NCBI GenBank assembly: GCA_045578725.1
Contig: JAZNKS010000022.1
Location: 6,047-70,046, forward strand
Source: Flemingiibacterium sp045578725
GTDB lineage: Bacteria > Bacillota > Clostridia > Oscillospirales > CAG-272
Length of the DNA stretch: 64,000 bases
Reading direction: 5' to 3'
The position numbers and the translations under genes were made by a program. A model generated the notes under the pieces. It worked only from the letters and a program-made list of their open reading frames with translations. It was not told the origin of the DNA and did not search any database. Below are positions 1-9,019 of the stretch, piece by piece; positions within the stretch are counted from its first letter, which is position 1, and each line of letters begins with the position of its first letter.

Positions 1-41
1 TTCCGGTCTTTCTTAATAGAGAGATCTTCACGGAGGTGCCT

Positions 42-617
42 ATGAACGAAAGCAAATCCCGCGATGAAGCGATCATCGCGCTGTATTTTGCCCGGGATCC
101 CGATGCGATCCATCTGACCCGCAAGAGCTTCGGCGCGTATCTGCAGGCCATCGCCTTCCGGCTCCTGTCAAACCGGGAGGATGCCGAGGAATGCGTCAGC
201 GACGGCTGCTTTGATGCCTGGAATTCCATCCCGCCGAACCGCCCGGTGAATCTGGCGGCCTATTTATCAAAGCTTGTGCGAAACCGCGCCATCAAGCGTC
301 TGGAGGCATCCCGCGCTGCGAGGCGGGGCGGCGGCGAGCTTCCCCTCATCCTCGATGAGCTGCACGAGCTTGCTTCCCCCGATCGGGCCGACGAACGGCT
401 GGATGCCGAAGCGCTCGCCGATTCCATCAATCGCTGGCTGGCCGCGCAGAAGAAAGCCGACCGCGCCGCGTTTGTGGGCCGCTATTATGCCGGTCTGCCG
501 CTTTCCGGGCTTGCCAAAAAGCTTGGCATGAGCGTGAGCCGGGTCAAATCCTTGCTCAGCCGTCAGCGCGCCGCGCTTCGCGCCCATCTTATCAAGGAGG
601 GATTTTTATATGAATGA
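42..617 (+). CDS. ECF-type RNA polymerase sigma factor
   Basis: A 191-residue sigma-70 family protein of ECF size. It has a region-2 segment around residues 20-95 (NREDAEECVSDGCFDAW lies in its core) and a C-terminal region-4 helix-turn-helix (LAKKLGMSVSRVKSLLSRQR). It would direct core polymerase to a small stress or envelope regulon. The ATG at 42 is chosen because GGAGG (32-36) lies five bases upstream; the GTG at 36 overlaps that box. The stop overlaps the start of the next gene by 8 bp, so the two are translationally coupled, the usual arrangement of an ECF factor with its membrane anti-sigma partner. The promoter lies at or beyond the left edge of the window. The regulon cannot be inferred from what is visible. 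Confidence 0.88.
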   Translation: MNESKSRDEAIIALYFARDPDAIHLTRKSFGAYLQAIAFRLLSNREDAEECVSDGCFDAWNSIPPNRPVNLAAYLSKLVRNRAIKRLEASRAARRGGGELPLILDELHELASPDRADERLDAEALADSINRWLAAQKKADRAAFVGRYYAGLPLSGLAKKLGMSVSRVKSLLSRQRAALRAHLIKEGFLYE

Positions 618-1635
618 AACGATGCTTCTTTCCGCCATCGGCGGGATCGATGAAGCCTTCATCGCCGAACTTGATGCCTTCACGCCGCCAAAAAAGCGGA
701 GGCTTCTCCCGGCCCTGTCGGCGGCCGCCGCCTGTATGCTTCTGTTTTTCGGAATCTGGCTGGCCTCTCCCGGAAGGCCGAACACCGAGCAGGTCCGCCG
801 CTTCACGGTGATCCCGATCGACGGCTGGCTGGCCGATTACACCCTCATCGAAGCGGACGAAATGTCCAATTTCACCCGGATCACGCTCGCAGCCCGCAGA
901 GGGGAGCTGTATTTCGAACGGGGCGGCACGAAATACTGGCTTCTTTCGGGAAGCGATTCGCCCGACCGGCTGATTTTGGAGGAGGCGGACGGCGAGCGCA
1001 CCCTCCTGCAATTCGCGCGCATCATGCTGGTAGAGGACGTGGATCTCACCTCCACCTATTGGTACGAATGGGGCTGGATCACCGATGCCGATCTTCCCTC
1101 CCTTAAAATCGGGCAGAATCCGACCCTTTCCGATGTTTTCTCATCGATCTATGCCATCACGGCGGAGGATATCGCCTCGGTGCGCTTTGATAAGGCATCC
1201 GCCGACCGTTCTGCCGTCGGAGAGCGGGTGGCGGTTCCTCCCGTCGCCGTCCGGGATGATGAAACAATCGCGCACCTGTTTGCGATCCTCGCCTCCCTGC
1301 CGCTCGGAGATGAGGATGCATGGCCCGAATCGGTCTTTGCCGATGACGAAGCTTATCTTTCCGGCTCCGCGCCGCTCTCGGCCCAGACCGACCGGAAAAT
1401 GCGCATCCGTATCCATGACGGCCGTGAGCTTGTCTTCACCCTCCATGCCGCCGACGGATGCCTCAGCGCCAGCGGTTCGGTATGGGGGCCGATGACAGAT
1501 GCGGATGCCGCTTTCCTTGCCGAAACGGCAGGCATCGATCTTGCCTGGCGCGATTGGGGCCGAAATCCGCCAAACGAAGGTGAGACCGCCGCGCCCTCCT
1601 CCGACACCGCCGAGGCGTTGGATCCGGAGGCCTGA
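610..1635 (+). CDS. Membrane-anchored anti-sigma-like protein
   Basis: 341 residues. A short cytoplasmic N-terminus (SAIGGIDEAFIAEL, a segment typical of clostridial proteins encoded directly behind ECF factors) is followed by basic residues (PPKKRR), one membrane segment at about residues 33-53, and a roughly 280-residue outer domain rich in acidic and aromatic residues. The 8-bp overlap with the upstream ECF sigma gene implies coupled translation and a role as its anti-sigma partner, with the outer domain as sensor. That function is inferred from context; no zinc-type HxxxCxxC anti-sigma motif is present. GGAGG at 597-601 serves as ribosome site. The gene ends about 100 bp before the next promoter. 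Confidence 0.6.
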   Translation: MNETMLLSAIGGIDEAFIAELDAFTPPKKRRLLPALSAAAACMLLFFGIWLASPGRPNTEQVRRFTVIPIDGWLADYTLIEADEMSNFTRITLAARRGELYFERGGTKYWLLSGSDSPDRLILEEADGERTLLQFARIMLVEDVDLTSTYWYEWGWITDADLPSLKIGQNPTLSDVFSSIYAITAEDIASVRFDKASADRSAVGERVAVPPVAVRDDETIAHLFAILASLPLGDEDAWPESVFADDEAYLSGSAPLSAQTDRKMRIRIHDGRELVFTLHAADGCLSASGSVWGPMTDADAAFLAETAGIDLAWRDWGRNPPNEGETAAPSSDTAEALDPEA

Positions 1636-1671
1636 CATCCGCGACCGGCTTTGAAAATTTCGTCCCCCCTC

Positions 1672-1700
1672 TTGCCTTTTTTCCTCCGATGTGGTATAAT
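1672..1700 (+). promoter_or_regulatory. Promoter of the glycosidase operon
   Basis: TTGCCT (1672-1677), a 17-bp spacer and a perfect TATAAT (1695-1700), placed 37 bp before the start codon of the GH78-like gene. Best read as a vegetative sigma-A promoter. Confidence 0.75.
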
Positions 1701-1736
1701 GGATTCAACCTTATTTCCGCATGGGAGGAATTTTTT

Positions 1737-3887
1737 ATGGAACAGCGTGAACAGTGGATCTGGCTTCCCGCCGCCGCATACGGCAATCGCCAGACCACCT
1801 TCTATCATACCGACAGCGTGCGCCGTCCGGACACCGGTAAATTCACCGTTGTCCGCTTTGAGCGCGCCTACCGCTTCGATAAACCGATCGCAAGCGCCCG
1901 TCTTCGCTTCAGCGGCGACACCGCCTTTATTCTTCGGTGCAACGGCCAGCCGCTCGGACACGGCCCTGTACTGGTCGGCGGCGATTTTCTGACCAATGAC
2001 CGGCCCCGCCCCCAGCATTACGCCACCGAGATCACCCTGTCCGCCGATTCCATCGGCTCCGATTTTGCCGGATGCGCCGAGGGAATCCTGGAATTTGATG
2101 CGCTGGTGCGGATGCAGCCGGTTCGCCTCAACGAATATTCGCGCGGACACGGCGGCTTCTTCCTCGACGGCCATGTCACCTTCAGCGACGGCACCCGCAC
2201 GCTGATCGGCACCGACGAAACCTGGAGTGCCCAGCTCCTGCCGTCCTATCCTTCCCCCGGACAGTTTGACGGCCGGATCGCCGCGGATCCCCCTGTCCCC
2301 GCCGAGCGTATCGGCAATCTCTGGCATACCCAGACCTCGCCCATCCCGCTCTGCTCGCTGGATCCGATCCGCCCCGAAAACAGCACCCTGCTCATCCAGC
2401 CCGGTGAAACCAAGGAGGTTATCCTCCCGCTTGACAAAATCTACGGCGGCTATCTGCTGGCCGAGGCCCGCACCGACGGCGTTCTGAAGGCGGAAATCCG
2501 CTTCTCCGAAACCGGCGAGAGAGGTTCCGCGGAGCAGCTTGTTTTCACCCGCGACACCGATTACGAGGGCTTCGATATTCACAGCGCGGGCGAGCTTCAT
2601 GTGAAAGCCGTCAACGAGGGCGAGCGCCCGGCCGCGCTGAAGCTCGGCTTCCTCTTCAGTCATTTCCCGGTCGAATCCGAGGCAAAGACCGTCACCTCCG
2701 ATCCCGATCTCAACCGGGTCTTCGATGTCTGCGAGCACACGCTGAAGATCTGCCGCCAGACCATTCATCTTGACTCCACCCGGCACCTGGAGCCGCTGGC
2801 CTGCACCGGCGACTATTATATCGAGATGCTGATGAGCGCCTGCACCTTCGGCGATCAGCGGCTCTCCGCCTTTGATATCCGCCGCACCGCCCAGCTGCAC
2901 CGCTACAACGACGGCCGGATGTTCCACACCACCTACAGCCTGATCTGGGTGCAGATGCTCTGGGACTGCTATATGCTGACCGGCGAGAGCGAGCTTCTCT
3001 CCGACTGCGAGGATGCGCTGATTCTGCTTCTGGAGCGCTTTGAAACCTATATGGGCGAGAACGGTCTTATTGAGAATCCGCCGGACTATATGTTCATCGA
3101 CTGGCTGATTCCGGACGGCATTTCGACCCATCATCCGCCCAAAGCGCTCGGTCAGACCTGCCTGAATCTCTTTTATCTGGGGGCGCTGAAGACCGCCGCG
3201 CGGATCTTCCAGTCCCTGCACATTCCCGCGATGGCCGCCCGCCAGAATGCGAAAGCCGATAAGCTCCGCGCGGCCATTCTGACCCACCTTTATGACGGGG
3301 AGCGCGGCCTCTTCTTTGAGGGGCTCAACACCCCCACCCCGGAGCATCTCATCGGCAAATGGATGCCCAAAAATGTGGACAAGCGCTACTACCGGATGCA
3401 CGCCAACATTTTAGCGGCCTATTTCGGGATCTTCGACAAGGAGGAATCGGCTGACCTGCTCGTCCGGATCCTGTCCGACAACAGCCTTGGCGAGGTTCAG
3501 CCCTATTTCATGCACTTCCTTTTGGAAGCCGTCCTGCGAAACGGTCTGCGCGACCGCTTCACCCTGAAGCTTCTGGAGCAATGGAAGGCTCCCTGTGCCG
3601 AATGCGACAAGGGCCTGACCGAGGGCTTTCACAAGCCCGAGCCGAATTACGGCTTCGATCACAGCCATGCCTGGGCCGGCACCCCCGCCTATTCCCTGCC
3701 GATGGCCCTCTCCGGCCTTGAAATCCTCGAGCCGGGCTTCCGCCGGATCGGCCTTTCGCCCTCTCTGCTGGGACTTGAATCGGCGCACGTCGAAATTCCC
3801 ACCCCCTACGGCCCGATCGTCATCGACATGGCCATCGGCGAAAAGACAAAGCTCCGGATTCCGGATGCCATCGTCCGCATCCGATAA
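1737..3887 (+). CDS. GH78-like (alpha-L-rhamnosidase-type) glycosidase
   Basis: 716 residues without signal peptide, so probably cytoplasmic. The N-terminal half (about residues 1-330) is beta-rich and resembles the accessory domains of GH78 enzymes. The C-terminal half has the (alpha/alpha)6 barrel pattern, with DSTRHLEPLACTGD at about residues 342-355 in the place where GH78 enzymes carry their acidic catalytic loop (DxPxR.E..GWTGD), and a closing beta domain (HAWAGTPAYSLPMAL onward). The usual arginine-rich and GWTGD signatures are altered, so this may be a divergent subfamily with another substrate. ATG at 1737 follows GGGAGG; a longer reading from 1689 would start inside the promoter. 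First gene of an operon with the GH38 enzyme 27 bp downstream. Confidence 0.68.
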   Translation: MEQREQWIWLPAAAYGNRQTTFYHTDSVRRPDTGKFTVVRFERAYRFDKPIASARLRFSGDTAFILRCNGQPLGHGPVLVGGDFLTNDRPRPQHYATEITLSADSIGSDFAGCAEGILEFDALVRMQPVRLNEYSRGHGGFFLDGHVTFSDGTRTLIGTDETWSAQLLPSYPSPGQFDGRIAADPPVPAERIGNLWHTQTSPIPLCSLDPIRPENSTLLIQPGETKEVILPLDKIYGGYLLAEARTDGVLKAEIRFSETGERGSAEQLVFTRDTDYEGFDIHSAGELHVKAVNEGERPAALKLGFLFSHFPVESEAKTVTSDPDLNRVFDVCEHTLKICRQTIHLDSTRHLEPLACTGDYYIEMLMSACTFGDQRLSAFDIRRTAQLHRYNDGRMFHTTYSLIWVQMLWDCYMLTGESELLSDCEDALILLLERFETYMGENGLIENPPDYMFIDWLIPDGISTHHPPKALGQTCLNLFYLGALKTAARIFQSLHIPAMAARQNAKADKLRAAILTHLYDGERGLFFEGLNTPTPEHLIGKWMPKNVDKRYYRMHANILAAYFGIFDKEESADLLVRILSDNSLGEVQPYFMHFLLEAVLRNGLRDRFTLKLLEQWKAPCAECDKGLTEGFHKPEPNYGFDHSHAWAGTPAYSLPMALSGLEILEPGFRRIGLSPSLLGLESAHVEIPTPYGPIVIDMAIGEKTKLRIPDAIVRIR

Positions 3888-3914
3888 ACTTTATATTCCT
3901 GAAAGGAGATCGCT

Positions 3915-6900
3915 ATGAATCATTATTCCGACATCATGCTCGATAAGAAAATCGACCGGATTCTCGAGATTCTGAAAGGCAAAATCATCCGCACCACCCT
4001 GCCGATCGAGGGCACCGAATTCTGCGCCGCCCCCTATACCGACACCAACCGCCCGCCCGAGGATGCCGTCTGGCAGCCGCTGACGGAAGAAACCCGCTTC
4101 ACTGCCGACGATTCCCACTACTGGGTTCGCGCCGAGGTCACCCTTCCCGAATGTGCTGAGGATGAGAGTGTATGGCTTTCCTTCAAGACCGGCCGCGAGG
4201 GACAATGGGATGCCGTCAATCCCCAACTGCTCCTCTTCCTTGACGGCCATATCGTGCAGGGCGTAGATGTCAATCACACCGATGTGCTGGTTGAAGGCGG
4301 CCGCACCGTTCTTCTGGAAGCCTATTTCTACACCGGTCTGAACGGCGGTGATTTCGTCCTGCGCCCGTCGGTGCAGATCCGCCGCAGCGAGGTGGAAGCG
4401 CTGTGGTACGATCTGAAGATCCCCTACGATGCCGCAAAGCTCTACCCGACCGACAGCCGCGAGCACATTCTCACCGTCCGTGCGATCAATGAGGCGATCA
4501 AATGCCTCGATATGCGGGATCTGAACAGCGAGGCCTTCTATTCCTCCGTTCCCGCCGCCCGCGCCTCGATGAAGGCCGGCTTCTACGATTCCCTCTGCGG
4601 CGGCGCCGATGCGCCCTCCGTCACCTGCATCGGTCACACGCATATCGACGTGGCATGGCAATGGCGGCTCTGCCAGACGGTCGAAAAGGCCCAGCGGAGC
4701 TTTGCCACCGTCCTGAAGCTGATGGACGAGTACCCCGAATACAAATTCATGTCCTCCCAGCCCCAGCTCTACCAGTATGTCAAGGAGCACGCGCCGGAGG
4801 TTTACGAGGGCATCAAGGCCCGCGTGGCCGAGGGGCGCTGGGAAGCCGAGGGTGCCATGTGGCTGGAGGCCGACTGCAATCTGTCCGGCGGCGAGAGCCT
4901 GGTCCGCCAGATTCTCCACGGCAAGCAGTTCATGAAGAAGGAATTCGGCGTGGACAACAAGCTGCTCTGGCTCCCCGATGTATTTGGCTACAGCGCGGCC
5001 CTTCCGCAGATCCTCAAAAAGAGCGGTGTCGAAAAATTCGTCACCTCCAAGATCAGCTGGAACGATATGGACCGGATGCCCTACGATACCTTCATGTGGG
5101 AGGGCATCGACGGCACCGAAATCTTCACCTATTTCATCACGGCGCAGAATACGCCAAACGCTATGGCCGCGCCGGAGAATTATTCCACCTATGTCGGCAC
5201 GATCACGCCTTCGATGGCGCTGGGTGCCTGGAAGCGGTATGAGCACAAGGGCTACAGCGATGAGGTCTGCATCACCTACGGCTTCGGCGACGGCGGCGGC
5301 GGCCCGACCCGCGAAATGCTGGAAAATCAGCGCCGTCTGGCTCACGGCCTGCCCGGAATTCCGAAGACAAAGACCGATTTGGCCGCGGCCTTCCTCGACC
5401 GCGTGCAGACGAGCTTTGACAAAAACTGCGCGATGACCGGCCGTACGCCCCGCTGGTGCGGCGAGCTCTATCTCCAGTTCCACCGCGGCACCTACACCAC
5501 GCAGGCCGCCAACAAGAATTACAACCGCCGGAGTGAATTCTCCTACCGCACAACCGAGGCGCTGGCCGCAGCCGCCATGAAGCTGACCGGTGCCCTCTAT
5601 CCCGCCGATTCGCTTCACAAGGGCTGGGAGATCATCCTGCTCAATCAGTTCCACGATATCATTCCCGGCTCGTCGATTCACGAGGTCTACGAGGATTCCC
5701 ACAAGCAGTATGAATCGATTCTTTCGGATGCCGCCGCCATGCGTGATGCGGCCGCCGCTTCCGTCAAATCGGCCATCCGATCGGATCGGGAGGGAATGCT
5801 GGTCATCAATCCCCACTCCTTTGCCTATACGGGTGCCGTTAAGATCGGCGATGCCTTTGTAAATGTGTCGGATATCCCCGCCTTCGGCTGGAAGATCGTC
5901 ACCCCCGAGGCAAAACAGAGCCGCGTTCATGTCACCTCCGACACGATCGAGAACGATTTCTGCCGTCTGACATTTGCAAACGGCGACATTGTATCGCTGA
6001 TCGACAAGCGGGTCGGCCGCGAGCTGGTAAAGGAAGGCAAAGCGCTCAATCGCCTCTGCTTCCACGAGGATTTCCCCTACTGCTACGATGCGTGGGAGGT
6101 CAACGAGTATTACAAGGATAAGGTTCTGGACTGCGATAAGGTGGAATCGGTGATTCCCTTCGCTGAGGGTGCCCGCGCCGGTCTTATCATCACCAAAAAG
6201 TTCGGCAAATCCACGATCACCCAGAAGATCGCGCTGTACGATGACAGCGAGCGGATCGATTTCATCACCGAGGCGGACTGGCAGGAGGAGCACATCCTGT
6301 TAAAGGCCGAGTTCCCCTTCGATATCCACACAAACGAGGCCACCTATGAAATCCAGTACGGCAGCGTGAAGCGCCCGACCCATCAGAACACCAGCTGGGA
6401 CAGCGCCCGCTTTGAGGTCTGCGCCCAGAAATGGATGGATCTGTCCGAGGACGATTACGGTGTCAGCATCCTGAACGACAGCAAATACGGCTACGGAGCC
6501 GACGGCTCGACTGTGACGGTATCCCTGCTCCGTTCGCCGACCTCGCCCGACCCGACGGCCGACCGCGGTCATCATGCCTTCACCTATTCCCTCCTGCCGC
6601 ACGCCTGCCCGCTGTCCGAGGGCCGGACGGTCATCGAGAGCTACAAGCTCAACGAATCTCCGATCGTCCTGCCGATCGGGGTTCAGGACGGCACGCTTCC
6701 CGGCGATTACAGCTTTGCATCGGTTGACGGCGAGGGCGTTATGATCGAGGCCATCAAGCGCGCCGAGGAGGATGACGGCATCATCCTCCGCCTGTACGAA
6801 TACCGCAACCGCCGCGAGGCTGTCGAGCTGACGCTCGGCTTCGATGTAAACAAGGCCTGCCTCTGCGATCTGATGGAGAACGAAATCGAAGCACTCCCGA

Positions 6901-6965
6901 TGGACGGCCATTCGCTGAAGCTTTCCTTCAAGCCCTTTGAAATCATCACGGTTAAAGTAAAATAA
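3915..6965 (+). CDS. GH38 alpha-mannosidase
   Basis: 1016 residues, normal for bacterial GH38 enzymes, which hydrolyse alpha-mannosides with a metal-bound retaining mechanism. The catalytic domain shows the metal motif GHTHIDVAWQWR near residue 240, the nucleophile motif LWLPDVFGYSAALP near residue 352, and NQFHDIIPGSSIHEVY near residue 578 in the helical bundle; the remaining C-terminal part fits the beta-sandwich domains. No signal peptide, so it should act on imported mannosides or mannosylated fragments. AAAGGAG sits just before the ATG. Cotranscribed with the upstream GH78-like gene and followed by a strong terminator. Confidence 0.92.
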   Translation: MNHYSDIMLDKKIDRILEILKGKIIRTTLPIEGTEFCAAPYTDTNRPPEDAVWQPLTEETRFTADDSHYWVRAEVTLPECAEDESVWLSFKTGREGQWDAVNPQLLLFLDGHIVQGVDVNHTDVLVEGGRTVLLEAYFYTGLNGGDFVLRPSVQIRRSEVEALWYDLKIPYDAAKLYPTDSREHILTVRAINEAIKCLDMRDLNSEAFYSSVPAARASMKAGFYDSLCGGADAPSVTCIGHTHIDVAWQWRLCQTVEKAQRSFATVLKLMDEYPEYKFMSSQPQLYQYVKEHAPEVYEGIKARVAEGRWEAEGAMWLEADCNLSGGESLVRQILHGKQFMKKEFGVDNKLLWLPDVFGYSAALPQILKKSGVEKFVTSKISWNDMDRMPYDTFMWEGIDGTEIFTYFITAQNTPNAMAAPENYSTYVGTITPSMALGAWKRYEHKGYSDEVCITYGFGDGGGGPTREMLENQRRLAHGLPGIPKTKTDLAAAFLDRVQTSFDKNCAMTGRTPRWCGELYLQFHRGTYTTQAANKNYNRRSEFSYRTTEALAAAAMKLTGALYPADSLHKGWEIILLNQFHDIIPGSSIHEVYEDSHKQYESILSDAAAMRDAAAASVKSAIRSDREGMLVINPHSFAYTGAVKIGDAFVNVSDIPAFGWKIVTPEAKQSRVHVTSDTIENDFCRLTFANGDIVSLIDKRVGRELVKEGKALNRLCFHEDFPYCYDAWEVNEYYKDKVLDCDKVESVIPFAEGARAGLIITKKFGKSTITQKIALYDDSERIDFITEADWQEEHILLKAEFPFDIHTNEATYEIQYGSVKRPTHQNTSWDSARFEVCAQKWMDLSEDDYGVSILNDSKYGYGADGSTVTVSLLRSPTSPDPTADRGHHAFTYSLLPHACPLSEGRTVIESYKLNESPIVLPIGVQDGTLPGDYSFASVDGEGVMIEAIKRAEEDDGIILRLYEYRNRREAVELTLGFDVNKACLCDLMENEIEALPMDGHSLKLSFKPFEIITVKVK

Positions 6966-6971
6966 GCAGCA

Positions 6972-7008
6972 AAAAAACCTTCGCTCCGTAAAGAAGCGAA
7001 GGTTTTTT
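6972..7008. terminator. Bidirectional intrinsic terminator
   Basis: Stem CCTTCGCT (6978-6985) with AGCGAAGG (6995-7002), flanked by six A on the left and six T on the right. It can end both the rightward mannosidase transcript and the leftward xylose operon, whose last gene stops at 7011. Confidence 0.9.
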
Positions 7009-7010
7009 GT

Positions 7011-8951
7011 TTACTTTTTCCAGACGGGGATCCGCATCTCGCCGGCATCAAGATGCGCGAAGGGGCCGGGACAGACCGCTTCGCCGCGCTCGTTTCCGAG
7101 ATAATCCCGGATGAAATCGATGGGCGTTCCGTCGGCGTTTTCATATGGCGCTTCGGCAATGCGGGGTGCTCCGAGCATCCCGGCTGTAACGGGCTCAAAA
7201 GCTTTTCCCGCGACCGCTTCGGGAACGCGAAGCGTAAGAATCCACACGCCGTTTTCCTCGGAAACCGAAGCCTCCATCCGATCAGCCTGCACATAATCCT
7301 TCTCACCGCGGAAGGGCCTTGCGTGGCCGGCATAGGCATTGCCGTCGATATAGACCGGCTGCGGCGTCAGCGCGTACTTGGTGATGCTGAAGGTGGGCTC
7401 TTTATCCTCAGCCAGCCGCTTCGGATACTCTTCGGGCGTGCTGTAATCGTCATACACCGAGCCGAAATTCCGGAGAATCCGGCTGGGTACCGCCGGATTC
7501 GGCCGATCCTCGAACGTACCGAACACCAGATTGTTCATCACACGGTCATCGCCGCCCCAGATCGGGCAGATGGCCAGCACCGAGGTGCTGTGCGGCAGGT
7601 GATACGGCGTGTTCCGGAAGGTATCCTTGGAGCAGTAAACCTGTCCGTACACCAGATTATGGACAAACGCCGTTCCCTGTGAATAATTATCAATGTTGTA
7701 GTCCGACAGGAACAGATTGTTGTCAATCGTCGCCGGGCCGTGACCGACCTCGATTTCCAGATCGCGGATGTTCCCAAAGAGGAGATTTTTCGTCACGCGG
7801 ATGCCCTGCGACTGCCAATCCAGCCACATTCCCAGCGAACAGTCATGGATATTGTTGCCGGTGATGACGGTATCAATCGGCGTGTGGAACTTGATGCCGG
7901 CGATTTCATCGCCTCCGAACTCATACTTGATACCGATATTGTAGATATGATTGTGCTCAATCCGGCTGAAGATGCAGCCCAGATGACCGACGATTCCGTT
8001 CTCCCCGCAGTCGTGGATCACATTGTTCCGAACGATGTGCGAGCCGACCGTGTCCTTCGACCAGCCGTGGGAAAGGGCGAGAAAGACCGCCTCCATCTGG
8101 AGCAGATGGCTGGATTTGCGTCCGAAGCGGCTGGACAGATTGTGGCCGGTGGATTCCTCGGTCCCAAGGCAGACCGCGCTGGTTTTGGCATCGTGCAGAT
8201 CGCAGTTTTCGATAATCCAGCCCTTGGCAAAGTTCGGATTCACCATGCCGACCTGACCGGACGAGGGCGGATTCCAGGGCGTTGCCGCCTGCGCAATCTC
8301 AAAGCCGCGGATTGTGATGTAGTTCATGCCGTGGGACAGCGGACGGATACAGCACCTGCGGACGTTGATCTCCATACATTCTTTCCGGGGATCCTCGCCG
8401 TGCAGGTGGCACCAGATGGTGGTTACATCCTCGCCCACCTCGGAATACCAGCGGTATCCTGTGTCCTCGGGATGCGGGATGGCCGTCCGGTGTACGCCGA
8501 ACTCGCGGCGCGGCGCCTTTATGAGATCGTCCATAGAGGATGCCTCATAAAGCGAGCGTCCGTTCAGATAGACATCGCCGGAATGGACGGGATAGTCGGC
8601 CGGCTCGCGGAACCAGTCGCCGCGAAGCGGCTCGTCGTACGGATTGAATTCGCCGAAAAAGGCGTTGGGAATCACCGTTTTCCAGACATCATCCCCGACC
8701 TTTTCCCAGTCTGTGATGACCTCCGAGCCCTTGATGACAACGTGCTCGCCTTCGGCCGCCTCATAGACGATCCGGGCGTGCTCACCGGCACCGCCGGCCA
8801 TCGGATGAATTTCCTCCCGGTAAACGCCCTCATGGACGCGAATCGTATCGCCGGGGCCGGCCATTTTTGCCGCGCACCCGATGGTCAAAAACGGCGCTTC
8901 GGCGGTTCCGCAAGCCCGATCGGAACCATTTTTTGCTACATGATAGATCAT
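7011..8951 (-). CDS. GH120 beta-xylosidase (beta-helix fold)
   Basis: 646 residues. The sequence closely follows the GH120 beta-xylosidase of thermophilic clostridia (XylC type) as I recall it: N-terminal YHVAKNGS, a core of right-handed beta-helix repeats, and the two catalytic neighbourhoods LGMWLDWQSQG (nucleophile Asp) and RDLEIEVGHGP (acid/base Glu). No signal peptide, so it would release xylose from imported xylo-oligosaccharides. ATG at 8951 is preceded by GGAGG at a spacing of 4; an in-frame longer start at 8999 lacks a ribosome site. Last gene of the leftward xylA-xylB group but separated from xylB by a terminator-like hairpin, so its level may be set by read-through. The neighbouring xylose genes support the substrate. 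Confidence 0.82.
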   Translation of the reverse strand: MIYHVAKNGSDRACGTAEAPFLTIGCAAKMAGPGDTIRVHEGVYREEIHPMAGGAGEHARIVYEAAEGEHVVIKGSEVITDWEKVGDDVWKTVIPNAFFGEFNPYDEPLRGDWFREPADYPVHSGDVYLNGRSLYEASSMDDLIKAPRREFGVHRTAIPHPEDTGYRWYSEVGEDVTTIWCHLHGEDPRKECMEINVRRCCIRPLSHGMNYITIRGFEIAQAATPWNPPSSGQVGMVNPNFAKGWIIENCDLHDAKTSAVCLGTEESTGHNLSSRFGRKSSHLLQMEAVFLALSHGWSKDTVGSHIVRNNVIHDCGENGIVGHLGCIFSRIEHNHIYNIGIKYEFGGDEIAGIKFHTPIDTVITGNNIHDCSLGMWLDWQSQGIRVTKNLLFGNIRDLEIEVGHGPATIDNNLFLSDYNIDNYSQGTAFVHNLVYGQVYCSKDTFRNTPYHLPHSTSVLAICPIWGGDDRVMNNLVFGTFEDRPNPAVPSRILRNFGSVYDDYSTPEEYPKRLAEDKEPTFSITKYALTPQPVYIDGNAYAGHARPFRGEKDYVQADRMEASVSEENGVWILTLRVPEAVAGKAFEPVTAGMLGAPRIAEAPYENADGTPIDFIRDYLGNERGEAVCPGPFAHLDAGEMRIPVWKK

Positions 8952-8970
8952 ATTTCCTCCAATAAGGTCT

Positions 8971-9010
8971 AAAAAGAGACCGTACTCCGGTACGGGCACG
9001 GCCTCTTTTT
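8971..9010 (-). terminator. Terminator or attenuator between xylB and the xylosidase
   Basis: A 13-bp stem with a single G:U pair (AAAAAGAGACCGT / ACGGCCTCTTTTT) closes a 14-base loop and gives a T-run in the leftward direction. It sits 9 bp after xylB and 19 bp before the xylosidase ATG, leaving no room for a separate promoter. Partial termination of xylAB transcripts, with read-through into the xylosidase gene, is the simplest reading. Confidence 0.8.
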
Positions 9011-9019
9011 GAAATTTGT

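Noticed and set aside
1353..3401. Long antisense frames such as 1353-3401, 3891-6293, 9989-11866, 19191-20942 and 61853-63736
   Set aside because: They mirror strongly supported genes, have no ribosome sites and give low-complexity Gly/Ala/Arg-rich proteins expected from GC-rich antisense.
7011..8951. Pectate lyase annotation for the beta-helix protein at 7-9 kb
   Set aside because: The close match to GH120 beta-xylosidase and the xylAB context fit better than a generic pectate-lyase label.
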